Below the pieces are notes generated by a model. That model did no database searches and was not told the DNA's origin. It saw only the letters and a program-made list of their open reading frames with translations. Shown piece after piece: positions 15,528 to 24,353 of a stretch of DNA of 64,000 nt; position 1 is the first letter of the stretch; each line of letters begins with the position of its first letter. This DNA is from Aureimonas sp. SK2 (GTDB lineage Bacteria > Pseudomonadota > Alphaproteobacteria > Rhizobiales > Rhizobiaceae): contig NZ_JAPZDS010000016.1 in assembly GCF_029813115.1 (NCBI RefSeq), forward strand, positions 1-64,000, given 5' to 3'. A program made the translations under genes and the position numbers.

Positions 15528-16348
15528 GGCTTCGGCCCCTCGTTCTCCTGCGCTTCCTGGATCCGCGCACGCCAGTTCGGGTGATATTGGGGTTCGATGA
15601 CGAGACGCGGGTCGAAAGTTGGGTTCTCGTCGCCATAGCCCTTGGGGTTCGCGACGACGCGGGTCCTGCCGATCCGGTAGTCGAACGAATTGTGGACGTG
15701 CCCGTGAATCCAAAGGTCCGGCCCGACCCGCACAATCAGGTCGGTGAGGTCCGAAGCGAACGCCGGGTTCATCACGTCGCCCTCGAACCGCGGATGAATC
15801 GACCGCGGGGTCGGGGCATGATGCGTGACGACGACGGTCGGCCCGTCGAACGGCTTCGCCAGCTCCTCCTCGAGCCAGATACGCGACGCCATGTGCAGCA
15901 GCCTCGCGTGCTCGGGCATGAAGCGGAGGACCCGACGGTTTTCGTCCGGTTCGGAGGACGCGATCATGCGGTGGTCGTTCAGGCCCAACCCGGCGATGTT
16001 CATCGCGTGCTCAAGGCTTGCCGGCCCGTAGAGCTCGTAGTCCGTCCAGAGGGTGCAGCCCAAGAACCGCGTGCCACCGAGGACGACGGAGCGGTTCTCG
16101 AGATGGTGGACGCCGGGTACAGGGTCAGGCGACGCGACGCGGGGCATGACGGTCCCATAGAATTCGTGGTTACCGGCGACGAAGACGACCGGCGCCTGGA
16201 AAGCATCGGCCAGCCACCGGAGCGAGACGGCCGGTGGGTTCGCGACATCGCCGGCGACCACGACGACGTCGCAGTCGACGACCGGCGGCAGCCAACCCTG
16301 CCCGAGGCGATGCTCGAGATGGAGATCCGAGAGAACGTGGAGCCGCAT
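15524..16348 (-). CDS. Calcineurin-like metallophosphoesterase (second of a tandem pair)
   Basis: 274 residues from ATG at 16348, which overlaps the stop of the first phosphoesterase (ATGA). The metal motifs are present in order: SDLHLEH (about 7-13), AGDVANPP, AGNHEFYG, THHAPT and HGHVHNSFDY, followed by ANPKGYG. These are the ligands of a two-metal calcineurin-type site, so it should be an active phosphodiesterase or phosphatase. The substrate cannot be read from sequence. It is clearly a paralogue of the upstream gene but about 60 residues shorter. Confidence 0.85.
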   Translation of the reverse strand: MRLHVLSDLHLEHRLGQGWLPPVVDCDVVVVAGDVANPPAVSLRWLADAFQAPVVFVAGNHEFYGTVMPRVASPDPVPGVHHLENRSVVLGGTRFLGCTLWTDYELYGPASLEHAMNIAGLGLNDHRMIASSEPDENRRVLRFMPEHARLLHMASRIWLEEELAKPFDGPTVVVTHHAPTPRSIHPRFEGDVMNPAFASDLTDLIVRVGPDLWIHGHVHNSFDYRIGRTRVVANPKGYGDENPTFDPRLVIEPQYHPNWRARIQEAQENEGPKP

Positions 16349-17349
16349 CAGACCCGCGGCCCCGTCGGTTCGTCGTCGAGCAGCCCGCCGGCGACCTCGA
16401 CGGCCGCATCCGGGTGCTCGGCCGCCAGAGCCCGCAGGCGATCTTCCGTGGTCGGCCGAAGGGGGTTGATCGGGGGCGACACGCGGGACAGGAAAATGTC
16501 GGGGTGGTCGTGCGCGTGGTCGATCGTCGCCGCGTCGTAGCCGGGACGCGGCCCCGTTGCGACGTCGAGGACGAGGCCTGGATCGAAGAAGCTGTTCTCG
16601 ATCGTCGGCTCCATCTTCGGCGACTGGTGGCGGACGACGTACCCCCGTGGGTTGCAGACGATACGGGTCCGGCCGAGCATATAATCGAGATTGTGATGGA
16701 CGTGCCCGTGGATCCACAGATCCGGCTCGTAACGACGGATCAGATCGTCGAGGTCCGAGGCGTAGGCAGCGTCAACGGGCTCGTAGCAACGGCCGCCGTC
16801 GAGCGAACGACGGGTCGGCGCATGGTGCGTGATCACGACGGTCGGGCCGTCGAACGGGCTGGCAAGGACGGTCTCGATCGCCGCGAGCTGGCGCTCGTGC
16901 TCGTGGATGTAATGCCTGACGTGCCGGGTGTGCATGCGCCCCTGCCACCGGATGCGCCTCCAGTCCGTCATGAAGCGCATGAAGTCACGCTGCGACGAGT
17001 AGCCGTCGCCGTACGCCTCAAGGTCGGTCCATAGCGTCGCGCCGACGAACCGCACGCCGCTGATCTCAACGGACTCGCCATCGAGCACGCGGATGCGGTC
17101 GCCCGCCATGGTCTTGCGGCGGAATCGCTCGATCTCGTCGTTGAGGCTGCCTCCGTAGAAATCGTGGTTGCCCGCGACGACGAGCGTCGGAATGTCGACC
17201 GGGGCGTTGCGCTCGAGCCAGAGACGAGCCTGTCCCGAAAGCCTGCCGCCGATATCGCCGGCGATGACGCAGACGTCGGCTTCGATGCCGGGTTGCAGGG
17301 CGTAGGGGGAAACGTCGTTGTGGACGTCGCTCAAAATCCAGAGTCGCAT
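16348..17349 (-). CDS. Calcineurin-like metallophosphoesterase (first of a tandem pair)
   Basis: 333 residues from ATG at 17349, chosen because AGGAGG lies ten bases upstream and the protein then opens with the first motif (MRLWILSDVHNDV). The motifs follow in order: AGDIGG, AGNHDFYGG, THHAPTRRS, HGHVHHNLDY and CNPRGYV, giving a complete two-metal site. A C-terminal extension of about 70 residues (DHAHDHPDIFLSRVSPP) is absent from its neighbour. Phage-borne enzymes of this fold can act on nucleic acids or protein phosphates; the substrate here is unknown. Confidence 0.85.
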   Translation of the reverse strand: MRLWILSDVHNDVSPYALQPGIEADVCVIAGDIGGRLSGQARLWLERNAPVDIPTLVVAGNHDFYGGSLNDEIERFRRKTMAGDRIRVLDGESVEISGVRFVGATLWTDLEAYGDGYSSQRDFMRFMTDWRRIRWQGRMHTRHVRHYIHEHERQLAAIETVLASPFDGPTVVITHHAPTRRSLDGGRCYEPVDAAYASDLDDLIRRYEPDLWIHGHVHHNLDYMLGRTRIVCNPRGYVVRHQSPKMEPTIENSFFDPGLVLDVATGPRPGYDAATIDHAHDHPDIFLSRVSPPINPLRPTTEDRLRALAAEHPDAAVEVAGGLLDDEPTGPRV

Positions 17350-17416
17350 GGTGTCCCGGCCTCCTGCCGATATTGGGTGTCTACGGCGCAGGATTCGCAT
17401 ACGCCGTAGAAAGTTT

Positions 17417-17608
17417 TCAGAATGGCGAGCGGGCGCGGTACATGACGTGCGCCATCACGCTGACGCCGACGCACTTCCGTTCGTCGTCACCGCGCAGCTG
17501 GGACCAGACGGCGATCGCCTGATGCGCGATCTCAAGGGGCGGAATGCCCTCATCACGCTCGATTTCCGCGAGGCGGGCCTGCACGTCTGCGGGGAGAGCG
17601 AGAATCAT
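17417..17608 (-). CDS. Small ribbon-helix-helix-like protein, 63 residues
   Basis: ATG at 17608 overlaps the stop of the ATPase gene (ATGA). The sequence MILALPADVQARLAEIERDEG then PPLEIAHQAIAVWSQL fits the beta-strand, helix, helix pattern of CopG/Arc-type DNA-binding proteins. Sixty-three residues is normal for that fold. It may regulate the cassette. The assignment rests on pattern only; an antitoxin role is possible, but no toxin is evident beside it. Confidence 0.5.
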   Translation of the reverse strand: MILALPADVQARLAEIERDEGIPPLEIAHQAIAVWSQLRGDDERKCVGVSVMAHVMYRARSPF

Positions 17609-19185
17609 TGACGCACCTCCAGTTGGTCGCGGACGTTCAGCATTGCCTCTACGGTTCGCCGAAGCATCCGCAACGACCCTCCCTTCCAATGCTGGCGGAG
17701 CAGCTCCTCCTCTTCGCCGTCGAGCGGCGGGATCAGGGCTTCCTGCTTCCGCTCGATAGCGAGATTGCTAACAATCCGCTGGGCCAGCGCTCCGACGTGC
17801 TCCGGCCCCGGATCCGGCATCGTCATGACGCGGAACCGATCACGAAGCGGCTGCGAGATGCCGTCGAGAGAGTTGCAGGTCGCGAGGTAATTGACGGCCG
17901 ACAAATCAGCCGACATCTCGAGAGCGGTTTCCTGATACCGGGAGGCCGTATGCGGCTCGAGGAACGGCAGCAGAGCATGTTCGAGGTGACCGCTGTGATG
18001 CCGCCCAGCCTTCTCCAGCTCGTCCAGGATCACGACGGGATTCGCGATGCCTGACTGCCGGATCAGTTCGAGCGGAGTCGAGGCGGAGGCCGTAGACCAA
18101 CGGCTCGGCGTCCCACCAAAGCTGTTGTCCGCTGACGTCGCGCACGGATAGACGACCGAGAACAGCTCCAGAACTTCCGCGATCGCGATAGCCAGCGAGG
18201 TCTTCCCAGTGCCGGGACCGCCGACGAGGAGGATCGGTCTAAACCGGATCGGCTCCCCGAAGCGGAGGTCTGCCCCGAGTGCATCGATGATGCCAACGGC
18301 ATGCGGCCAGGCCTGTCGCAGATCTCGCAGATGTTGCATCAGCATCCGACGAAGAGGCACCGGTTCCGTCAACGCCGCATACATCTTGCCGATATCGCGC
18401 TTCTCCGCCGTTCGGTGACCTTCAACGGCGCGCAGCACGACGTGCGTCGCCGCCGGAGTCTCCGGTCCAGACTTCGAAACCGTCCGCAGCGAACTGCAAA
18501 GAGTCACAGTCTCCTGTTCGAGCTCGCGGTCCTCCGCCTCTTCCTCGGGCGTACGTTCGACGACGACGTGCCCGGCAGACAGCCGGCCGAGGACGAACGG
18601 CAGATAGGCTTCGAGCATGTAATTCACGGTCGAGAGTTCAACGACGCCCGCGCCGAGAATCTGCTCCTGAAAATCCGGATCAACGTCGTTCGGATTCGCA
18701 ACGACCGCCCCGGTCGCGAGCCCTGCGACGTACGCCCGACGCCAGAACGACGCGATCGGATTAAAATTGCCGACGACTTGCCCGACGGCGCCCTCGAGTT
18801 GAATCAGGGCGCAGTACCATGCCAACCGCGGCTTCAGGCTCATGCCGGGCGGAAAAGCCGGATGGCCAACCGTAAAATTGACGGCCTGCTTCCAGACGGG
18901 CCGCAGCGTCGCCGCTGCGGGAACGGTTTCGAGCTTCTCGACTGCGGGAATCAGCTTTTGGTTCGTCGGCGTCAGCGGTTGCGACCGCAGATGCTCAAGC
19001 CATAAGATCGCCGTGCCGCGGACGTCGAGTGCGAGCGATCCGCTTGCCGGCGGAAGACCGGACAGCAGCTCGTCGAGAGTCGGGCGCTCGCCGGCCAGGA
19101 TTCGGTCGCGGGCTGCAGAACGCTTCGCGGTGTCGTCGAGGTATTGCTGCGCATGACGGCGCAGCTCGTCGGGGGACGGTGGCAT
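17605..19185 (-). CDS. Lon-like AAA+ ATPase without a protease domain
   Basis: 526 residues. The N-terminal 300 residues are not recognised. The AAA+ module follows, with Walker A GGPGTGKTS near residue 325, FGGTPSRW after it, Walker B VVILDELEKAG near residue 385, VNYLATCNS as sensor 1, and PLRDRFRV with the arginine finger. These features resemble the ATPase module of Lon, but the protein ends about 60 residues after it with no Ser-Lys protease domain. It would remodel a protein or nucleoprotein partner using ATP. It heads the cassette with the small RHH-like protein and two phosphoesterases, which may be functional partners. Confidence 0.75.
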   Translation of the reverse strand: MPPSPDELRRHAQQYLDDTAKRSAARDRILAGERPTLDELLSGLPPASGSLALDVRGTAILWLEHLRSQPLTPTNQKLIPAVEKLETVPAAATLRPVWKQAVNFTVGHPAFPPGMSLKPRLAWYCALIQLEGAVGQVVGNFNPIASFWRRAYVAGLATGAVVANPNDVDPDFQEQILGAGVVELSTVNYMLEAYLPFVLGRLSAGHVVVERTPEEEAEDRELEQETVTLCSSLRTVSKSGPETPAATHVVLRAVEGHRTAEKRDIGKMYAALTEPVPLRRMLMQHLRDLRQAWPHAVGIIDALGADLRFGEPIRFRPILLVGGPGTGKTSLAIAIAEVLELFSVVYPCATSADNSFGGTPSRWSTASASTPLELIRQSGIANPVVILDELEKAGRHHSGHLEHALLPFLEPHTASRYQETALEMSADLSAVNYLATCNSLDGISQPLRDRFRVMTMPDPGPEHVGALAQRIVSNLAIERKQEALIPPLDGEEEELLRQHWKGGSLRMLRRTVEAMLNVRDQLEVRQ

Positions 19186-19257
19186 CCGGTTCAGATCCTT
19201 CGAATTGCGGCCTATGCCGACTTGAGGTCATCTAAACACGAATTCCTTACGGAATCC

Positions 19258-19611
19258 CTAATCTTCCTTCGGCAGCGACTCCAAAGGCAGCCTCGTAGAC
19301 GCGATCTGCATGAAGAGGCGATCGCGTGCCGGCATCTCAGCTAACCGCTTCTGCGCCTCGGCGATGCCGACAAGGGACATCGCGAGCTTCAGCTGTAGCG
19401 GGTAACGCATCGTTGTCGCGCCGGATATCCAACGCTCCGCCGTCCTGTGATTTACTCCGAATATGGATTTCAACTCGTAGACGGGGTCGCCAGCGACCGC
19501 GACGAGCTTGCCCATAAGGGCAGCTTGGGAGCTGTCCGGCGTGATTCTCGCGTCATGAGCTTCAGCAGGCCAGATGTTGGGATCTTCCCAGAATGGGGTC
19601 TCTTCGACCAT
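19258..19611 (-). CDS. Helix-turn-helix phage protein, 117 residues
   Basis: ATG at 19611 with GGAG seven bases upstream. The segment YELKSIFGVNHRTAERWISG near residues 45-64 looks like a helix-turn-helix in which the second helix reads DNA. The N-terminus is acidic (MVEETPFWEDP). It is the gene closest to the tRNA border and is transcribed away from it, where an integrase or excisionase often lies; it has no integrase motif. It may be an early regulator or an excisionase-like factor. 72 bases separate it from the ATPase gene. Confidence 0.55.
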   Translation of the reverse strand: MVEETPFWEDPNIWPAEAHDARITPDSSQAALMGKLVAVAGDPVYELKSIFGVNHRTAERWISGATTMRYPLQLKLAMSLVGIAEAQKRLAEMPARDRLFMQIASTRLPLESLPKED

Positions 19612-19720
19612 GTCGGCTCCGAATCATATAATTCGCCGCACCCTCCCCTGCGAGCCTTTCGCGAGCGTGATCCTGGCCGGAAGCACGAATCACGGAATGG
19701 TTCTCGCAAAGGATTTCCCG

Positions 19721-19771
19721 CCTTGGCTCAGCCAAGGTGTCAGGAAAGTGTCAGGACCGACGGGTGTCAGG
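19721..19771. repeat. Palindrome plus three GTGTCAGG repeats near the prophage border
   Basis: CCTTGG (19721-19726) and CCAAGG (19732-19737) form a perfect hairpin. It is followed by GTGTCAGG at 19737-19744, 19748-19755 and 19764-19771, spaced 11 and 16 bases apart. The block lies about 55-105 bases inside the tRNA border. Repeats of this kind there could be integrase arm sites, excisionase sites or regulator sites. Confidence 0.5.
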
Positions 19772-19824
19772 GCAGTCTGGGAGGAAGAAGGTAAGCCGAA
19801 ACTCAACGTTTCCAGGCCTACTAG

Positions 19825-19901
19825 TGGTCGGAGCGAGAGGATTCGAACCTCCGACCCCCTGAACCCCATTCAGGTGCGCTACCAGGCTGCGCTACGCTCC
19901 G
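19825..19901 (-). tRNA. tRNA-Pro (anticodon GGG)
   Basis: A 77-base cloverleaf on the reverse strand with CCA encoded. The acceptor stem pairs CGGAGCG with CGCTCCG, the D arm is GCGCAGCCTGGTAGCGC, the anticodon stem is CCTGA/TCAGG around loop ATGGGGT (anticodon GGG), and the T arm contains GGTTCGAATCC. Its 3' end points toward the prophage, so the gene is the likely attachment site, with the 3' part restored or retained on integration. It follows merR in the core order. Confidence 0.95.
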
Positions 19902-19960
19902 ACGAGTGCTTCCCTAATCAATGCGGCGCCGGGATGCAAGGGCGAAGGCGCCGGATGGGG

Positions 19961-20491
19961 TCAACGCACCTGATCGAGCAGGCGCTTGAGTTCGAGGAGT
20001 TCCAGGATCACGCCGTTCAGGCGATCGACGCCGTCGCTGGACAGTCCGCCGTGCGAATCGCGATCGCGGCGCAGAAGGCCCGACAGGCCACCGCGAGAAC
20101 GCTCCGGAACCGGCTGCTCGATCGCGTCCTCCTCCACCTCCGGTGCAGAAACCGCCAGGACATCGGGCTCGGACCGCTGCGCGCGGCCGCTCTGCAGACG
20201 GTCGAAGGCGGAAAGATCGCCGGCGCCGATCGCCATCACGGCCCTGTGGCCGCTCTCCTTGAGGATGCGCTGAACGCCGCGGATCGTGAAGCCGCGCACG
20301 TAGAGGAGATAGCGGATGCCTTTCAGGAGTTCGACGTCGTCCGGGCGATAGTAGCGCCGACCGCCGCCGCGCTTCATCGGCTTGATCTGGGGAAATCGCG
20401 TTTCCCAGAAACGCAGGACATGCGGCGGCAGGTCGAGTTCCTCGGCCGCCTCGCTGATGGTGCGGAACGCGTCCGCGCTCTTGTCGGTCAT
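19961..20491 (-). CDS. MerR-family transcriptional regulator
   Basis: 176 residues. Residues about 10-80 ([22 protein letters not shown] then [20 protein letters not shown]) form the winged helix-turn-helix of the MerR family. The rest is variable and has no Cys-based metal site, so it is not a metal sensor. This gene sits after ihfA in many Rhizobiales and is usually annotated only as a MerR regulator; the target is unknown. It starts 16 bases after ihfA and is probably co-transcribed. The tRNA-Pro gene follows 59 bases downstream. Confidence 0.88.
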   Translation of the reverse strand: MTDKSADAFRTISEAAEELDLPPHVLRFWETRFPQIKPMKRGGGRRYYRPDDVELLKGIRYLLYVRGFTIRGVQRILKESGHRAVMAIGAGDLSAFDRLQSGRAQRSEPDVLAVSAPEVEEDAIEQPVPERSRGGLSGLLRRDRDSHGGLSSDGVDRLNGVILELLELKRLLDQVR

Positions 20492-20507
20492 GGGTCGCGG
20501 CGCGCCG

Positions 20508-20849
20508 TCACTCGGCCGCCTTCAGGGCCGGCTCGGCGACGGAAGCGCGTGCCTCGTGCGCTTCCAGGATGCGGTCCTTCATCACGTTGGACGGCTTGAA
20601 GACGGCAACGCGCCGCGGCGAGATCGGCACTTCCTCGCCGGTCTTCGGATTGCGGCCGATCCGCTCGTTCTTTGCGCGCACCAGGAACGACCCGAAGGAG
20701 GAGATCTTCACGGCCTCCCCACGCGCGATGGTGGCGCAGATTTCCTCCAGGATCGATTCGACGAGATACGCCGACTCGGACCGGGAGAGCCCGATCTTGC
20801 GGAAAACCGCCTCGGCGAGGTCGGCCCGCGTCACCGTCCTGTCTCCCAT
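20508..20849 (-). CDS. ihfA: Integration host factor subunit alpha
   Basis: 113 residues from ATG at 20849, preferred over TTG at 20855 because AGGGG lies seven bases upstream. The HU/IHF fold is complete: [20 protein letters not shown], then [26 protein letters not shown] with the DNA-minor-groove arm, and [17 protein letters not shown]. With IhfB, encoded elsewhere, it bends DNA in recombination, replication and transcription. It lies 108 bases after fabH, as in other alphaproteobacteria. Confidence 0.95.
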   Translation of the reverse strand: MGDRTVTRADLAEAVFRKIGLSRSESAYLVESILEEICATIARGEAVKISSFGSFLVRAKNERIGRNPKTGEEVPISPRRVAVFKPSNVMKDRILEAHEARASVAEPALKAAE

Positions 20850-20956
20850 GCGCAACCCCTGCTAAAAACCGAACCGGAACCCCCGCCCCGGGCGATCGAC
20901 CGCCTCGGCTAGCCCTCGGAAAATACCGAAAAGGCAGGGTGAATCAAGCGCAAGCG

Positions 20957-21928
20957 TCACCAACGGACGACGACGGCGCCCCATGTGAAGCCGCCGCCCA
21001 TGGCCTCCAGGAGAACGAGGTCGCCGGCCGAAATGCGCCCGTCCCGCACCGCGTGATCGATGGCGAGCGGAATGGAGGCGGCCGACGTGTTGCCGTGCCG
21101 ATCGACGGTGATGACGACCTTCTCCAGCGGAATGCCGAGCTTCTTGGCTGAAGCCTCGATGATTCGCCGATTGGCCTGATGCGGCACGAACCAGTCGATC
21201 TCGCCGGGGGAAAGCGACAACGCCTCGAGCGAATCCTCCACTACGTCGGTGATCATGCCGACCGCGTGCTTGAAGACCTCGCGGCCTTCCATGCGCAGGT
21301 GGCCGACCGTTCCGGTCGAGGACGGTCCGCCGTCCACGAAGAGCTTGTCGCCGTGCGAGCCGTCGGCCCGCAGACGCGCGGTCAGTACGCCCGGCCCGGT
21401 GCCGTCGTTCTCCTGCCGCTCCAGGACGATCGCACCGGCCCCGTCGCCGAAGAGGACGCAGGTGGTGCGGTCGGACCAGTCGAGGATGCGGCTGAAGGTT
21501 TCGGCGCCGATCACGAGCGCCCGGCGCGCCATGCCGGACTTGAGGTACAGGTCGGCCGTGGTGACCGCGTAGACGAAGCCGCTGCACACGGCTTGGACGT
21601 CGAAGGCGAAGCCGTGGGTGATGCCAAGCCGACGCTGGATCTGCGTCGCGGAGGCCGGAAACGTGTTGTCCGGCGTCGCCGTCGCGAGGATTACGAGGTC
21701 GATGTCTTCCGGCTGGAGACCGGCGGACTCCAGGGCGCGGCGTGCGGCGGCCTCGCCCAGGGAGACGGTGGTCTCCCCCTCGCCCGCGATGTAACGCTGG
21801 CGGATGCCGGTGCGCTGCTGGATCCACTCGTCGCTCGTATCGATCCGCGCTTCGAGATCCTGGTTGGTGACGACCTGGCGCGGCAGGGCGGAGCCGGTGC
21901 CCCGAACGACGGAACGAAACCCGTTCAT
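20957..21928 (-). CDS. fabH: Beta-ketoacyl-ACP synthase III
   Basis: 323 residues, the normal length. It condenses acetyl-CoA with malonyl-ACP to start type II fatty acid synthesis. The catalytic triad is visible: Cys in [14 protein letters not shown] (about residue 116), His in [12 protein letters not shown] and Asn in RHGNTSAAS. The C-terminal [11 protein letters not shown] is typical. Its ATG overlaps the plsX stop by four bases, so the two are translationally coupled, a very common arrangement linking fatty acid and phospholipid synthesis. Confidence 0.96.
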   Translation of the reverse strand: MNGFRSVVRGTGSALPRQVVTNQDLEARIDTSDEWIQQRTGIRQRYIAGEGETTVSLGEAAARRALESAGLQPEDIDLVILATATPDNTFPASATQIQRRLGITHGFAFDVQAVCSGFVYAVTTADLYLKSGMARRALVIGAETFSRILDWSDRTTCVLFGDGAGAIVLERQENDGTGPGVLTARLRADGSHGDKLFVDGGPSSTGTVGHLRMEGREVFKHAVGMITDVVEDSLEALSLSPGEIDWFVPHQANRRIIEASAKKLGIPLEKVVITVDRHGNTSAASIPLAIDHAVRDGRISAGDLVLLEAMGGGFTWGAVVVRW

Positions 21929-23013
21929 GGGAGGATCTCCTGGGCGGGACCGGCGCCGCCGCCTTCGGGCGGTTGCGACACCTCGTTGGCGTAGACCTTG
22001 CCGAGGTCGCTCTCGATCTTGGCAAGCAGCCCGTTCGCCGCCATGGCGTAGGCGACGTCGATCGCTGCGGCGGTCCCTTCGGCGTCCGAGCCGCCGTGGC
22101 TCTTGATGACGACGCCATTGAGTCCGAGGAAGACGCCGCCGTTGACCTTGCGCGGGTCCATCTTGTCGCGCAGGCGGTCGAAGGCGCTCTTGGCGAAGAG
22201 GTAGCCGAGCTTGGCCATCCAGGTGCGGGTCATCGCGGCGCGAAGATAGGCGCCGATCTGCCGGGCGGTGCCCTCGGCCGTCTTCAACGCGATGTTGCCG
22301 GTGAAGCCCTCGGTGACGACGACATCCACCGTCCCCTTGCCAAGGTCGGTGCCCTCCACGAAGCCGCGATATTCGAGGCCCTCGATCGGTGTTTCCTTCA
22401 TCAGGCGGCCGGCCTCGCGGATGTCCTCCTGGCCCTTCACCTCCTCCACGCCGATGTTGAGGAGGCCGACGGTCGGGCGTTCGATCTGAAACAGCGCGCG
22501 CGACATGGCGGCGCCCATGACCGAGAAGTCGATGAGCTGCTGGCTATCGGCGCCGATGGTCGCGCCGACGTCGAGCACGATGCTCTCGCCGCGCAGCGTC
22601 GGCCAGATCGCGGCGATGGCAGGGCGCTCGATGTTGGCCATCGTGCGCAGGCAGAACTTCGCCATCGCCATGAGCGCGCCGGTGTTGCCGGCGGACACGG
22701 CGACGTCGGCCTCGCCCGTCTTTACCGCCTCGATCGCCTTCCACATGGACGACTTGTGCCGCCCTTGGCGAAGCGCCTGCGAGGGCTTGTCGTCCATACG
22801 GATGGACACGTCGCAATGGTGGAAGACGGAGCGCTCGCGCAGCTTGGGCATCGTATCGAGGATCGGCCGGACGTGTTCTTCCTGGCCGAACAGGACGAAG
22901 CGCATGTCGCGGTGGCGCTCCAACGCCGTCTGGGCGCCCGCCAGCATGACCGACGGGCCGTGATCCCCGCCCATGGCGTCCAGTGCGATCGTAATGGTGG
23001 TTTTCGACAACAA
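21925..23013 (-). CDS. plsX: Phosphate acyltransferase PlsX
   Basis: 362 residues. It converts acyl-ACP to acyl-phosphate for the glycerol-3-phosphate acyltransferase PlsY at the membrane. The N-terminus [21 protein letters not shown] is diagnostic, and [15 protein letters not shown] and [22 protein letters not shown] are further family blocks. The start appears to be TTG (23013), with AGGG upstream; TTG at 23010 is an alternative. It overlaps fabH downstream and follows the DUF177 gene by 62 bases, part of the classic DUF177-plsX-fabH order. Confidence 0.95.
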   Translation of the reverse strand: MLSKTTITIALDAMGGDHGPSVMLAGAQTALERHRDMRFVLFGQEEHVRPILDTMPKLRERSVFHHCDVSIRMDDKPSQALRQGRHKSSMWKAIEAVKTGEADVAVSAGNTGALMAMAKFCLRTMANIERPAIAAIWPTLRGESIVLDVGATIGADSQQLIDFSVMGAAMSRALFQIERPTVGLLNIGVEEVKGQEDIREAGRLMKETPIEGLEYRGFVEGTDLGKGTVDVVVTEGFTGNIALKTAEGTARQIGAYLRAAMTRTWMAKLGYLFAKSAFDRLRDKMDPRKVNGGVFLGLNGVVIKSHGGSDAEGTAAAIDVAYAMAANGLLAKIESDLGKVYANEVSQPPEGGGAGPAQEILP

Positions 23014-23075
23014 GGAACCCTAGCCTTCAGATCGATGCATTGGTCGCCGCGCATCCGCGGCGGTGTCGGCCGGCC

Positions 23076-23636
23076 TCAACCGTCGGTCGCCTTGAGGCGC
23101 CCGAGTGCGGCGAAGGGCGAGACCTTGCCGCCGGCGGGATCGGGATCGGTGTCGAGCTCCGAGAACTCGACGCCCGGCGCGCGCGGATAAGGGTCGAGCG
23201 ATAGGCCCACGAGTTCCTCGATGAACGGTCCGAGGTCGATCGTATCGCCCCGGAACGTCTCGGGAATGTCGGCGCCTTCGGGATCGAGATGGAGTTCGCC
23301 ATCCCCTTCGGGCGCAATCCGGGCGAGCTTCGAGGTTTCGGGAACGAAGATCAGGTCGACCGACTCGTCCACCACTTCGCGCACGGGATCGAGCGTCACC
23401 ACGCAAGCCTGGTCCAGCGCGCCGGTTATGCGGCCCTCGACGGCGATGCCGTCGCGCTTCCAGCGGCGCACGAGAAGCTCGGCTTCCAGGGCCTCGACCG
23501 ACAGGATGCCGAGGCGCCGGGCGACGCCCTCGCGTTCGTCGGCCGTCGCCTCGAACCGCAGCGGCATGCCCGCCTGCGGGAGGCGGGCGACATGCACGAC
23601 CAGCGACAAGAGTTCGTTGCACTCGACCTTCTTCAT
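23076..23636 (-). CDS. DUF177 (YceD-like) protein
   Basis: 186 residues from ATG at 23636, which overlaps the stop of the chaperone gene (ATGA). The family core is visible: EGRITGALDQACVVTLDPV with the single conserved Cys, VDESVDLIFVPE, and DTIDLGPFIEELVGLSLDPYPR. In many bacteria this gene precedes rpmF and plsX and has been linked to 23S rRNA or ribosome assembly; in this lineage rpmF is not between them. The C-terminal SPFAALGRLK is typical. Confidence 0.88.
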   Translation of the reverse strand: MKKVECNELLSLVVHVARLPQAGMPLRFEATADEREGVARRLGILSVEALEAELLVRRWKRDGIAVEGRITGALDQACVVTLDPVREVVDESVDLIFVPETSKLARIAPEGDGELHLDPEGADIPETFRGDTIDLGPFIEELVGLSLDPYPRAPGVEFSELDTDPDPAGGKVSPFAALGRLKATDG

Positions 23637-24193
23637 GCGACCTCCGCCTCGGGCGGCTCCAGCAAGCGCCCGGCGAGGATGTCCTCGACCGAGAGAGCGG
23701 CATAGCGAGCCTGCTGCCTCATCATATGGGGCGCCAGACATGGCGCCGCATCGGGACGGCCGCCGACGGCTTCCGCCAGCACCGTGCGGGCGAGCGCGTC
23801 GGCGAGCTTCGCCTCGTTTCCTTCGGCGAAGGCCGGCTCGCAGTCGCGTACGCGCGTATAGAAGCGGGCGGCGAAGCGGCGCATGCGCTTGGGCACCGCG
23901 AGGTAGCTGATACCGATCTCGCGCATGGAATGGTCGATGTCGGTCATGAAACGGTCGACGAGATCCTGCGACAGGTCGCGCAGCCGCGGCTCGCTCGAGC
24001 AGCGCCGCAGCACGACGATCATCTCTAGGGACAGCGCCTCGAAGCGCCCTTCCACCGTGTCGGGCAGGCCGCCTTCGAGAAAGCGCGCGGGATCGCGGGC
24101 CGAGGCGACCACCTGATCCCACAACTGATCGACGATCTGCCGGTTTCGACGATCCCGCCGCAGACGGGCCAGAATACCCACGTTAGTCTCCAC
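23633..24193 (-). CDS. Ubiquinol-cytochrome c chaperone family protein
   Basis: About 186 residues. Family blocks include VVASARDPARFLEGGLPDTVEGRFEAL, DLVDRFMTDIDHSMREIGISY and RFYTRVRDCEPAF, as in CBP3/UQCC1-type proteins that help assemble cytochrome bc1. In alphaproteobacteria it usually sits just before DUF177, as here, with an ATGA overlap. The start is uncertain: GTG at 24193 is used, GTG at 24181 and TTG at 24244 are possible, and none has a good ribosome binding site. Confidence 0.85.
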   Translation of the reverse strand: METNVGILARLRRDRRNRQIVDQLWDQVVASARDPARFLEGGLPDTVEGRFEALSLEMIVVLRRCSSEPRLRDLSQDLVDRFMTDIDHSMREIGISYLAVPKRMRRFAARFYTRVRDCEPAFAEGNEAKLADALARTVLAEAVGGRPDAAPCLAPHMMRQQARYAALSVEDILAGRLLEPPEAEVA

Positions 24194-24353
24194 GTTTGGC
24201 ACGCCGGGTTCGCACGCATGGGGCCGGATTGCAACGGTTGGCAAGGTGCTTTACCAAGTCGCAACCTTGAGCGCGGGGGTCGTGCCTCACTTTCCGCCCC
24301 TTCCGCGCCTAACCGAACGCCAAACCGATTCCTCCGGAAGGAGCAGCATCCGC

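Larger units (their letters stand above)
2175..19824. mobile_element. Prophage remnant between an IS element and tRNA-Pro
   Basis: Everything here is phage-like or unknown, unlike the syntenic core genes that begin at the tRNA. The rightward genes 2303-14732 are late virion genes and an antirepressor; the leftward genes 14785-19611 form a compact early-type cassette. The right border is the 3' end of a tRNA-Pro gene, a common integrase target. The left border is an IS cutting a virion gene. Missing from the window are integrase, excisionase, terminase, portal, capsid and lysis genes, so this is either half of a longer prophage or a deleted remnant. Confidence 0.8.

Noticed and set aside
17417-17608. 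Toxin-antitoxin pair
   Set aside because: The RHH-like protein could be an antitoxin, but neither neighbour (ATPase, phosphoesterase) has a toxin motif or typical toxin size.
19737-19771. CRISPR array
   Set aside because: Only three eight-base repeats with unequal spacing and no spacer-length units; no cas genes in the window.
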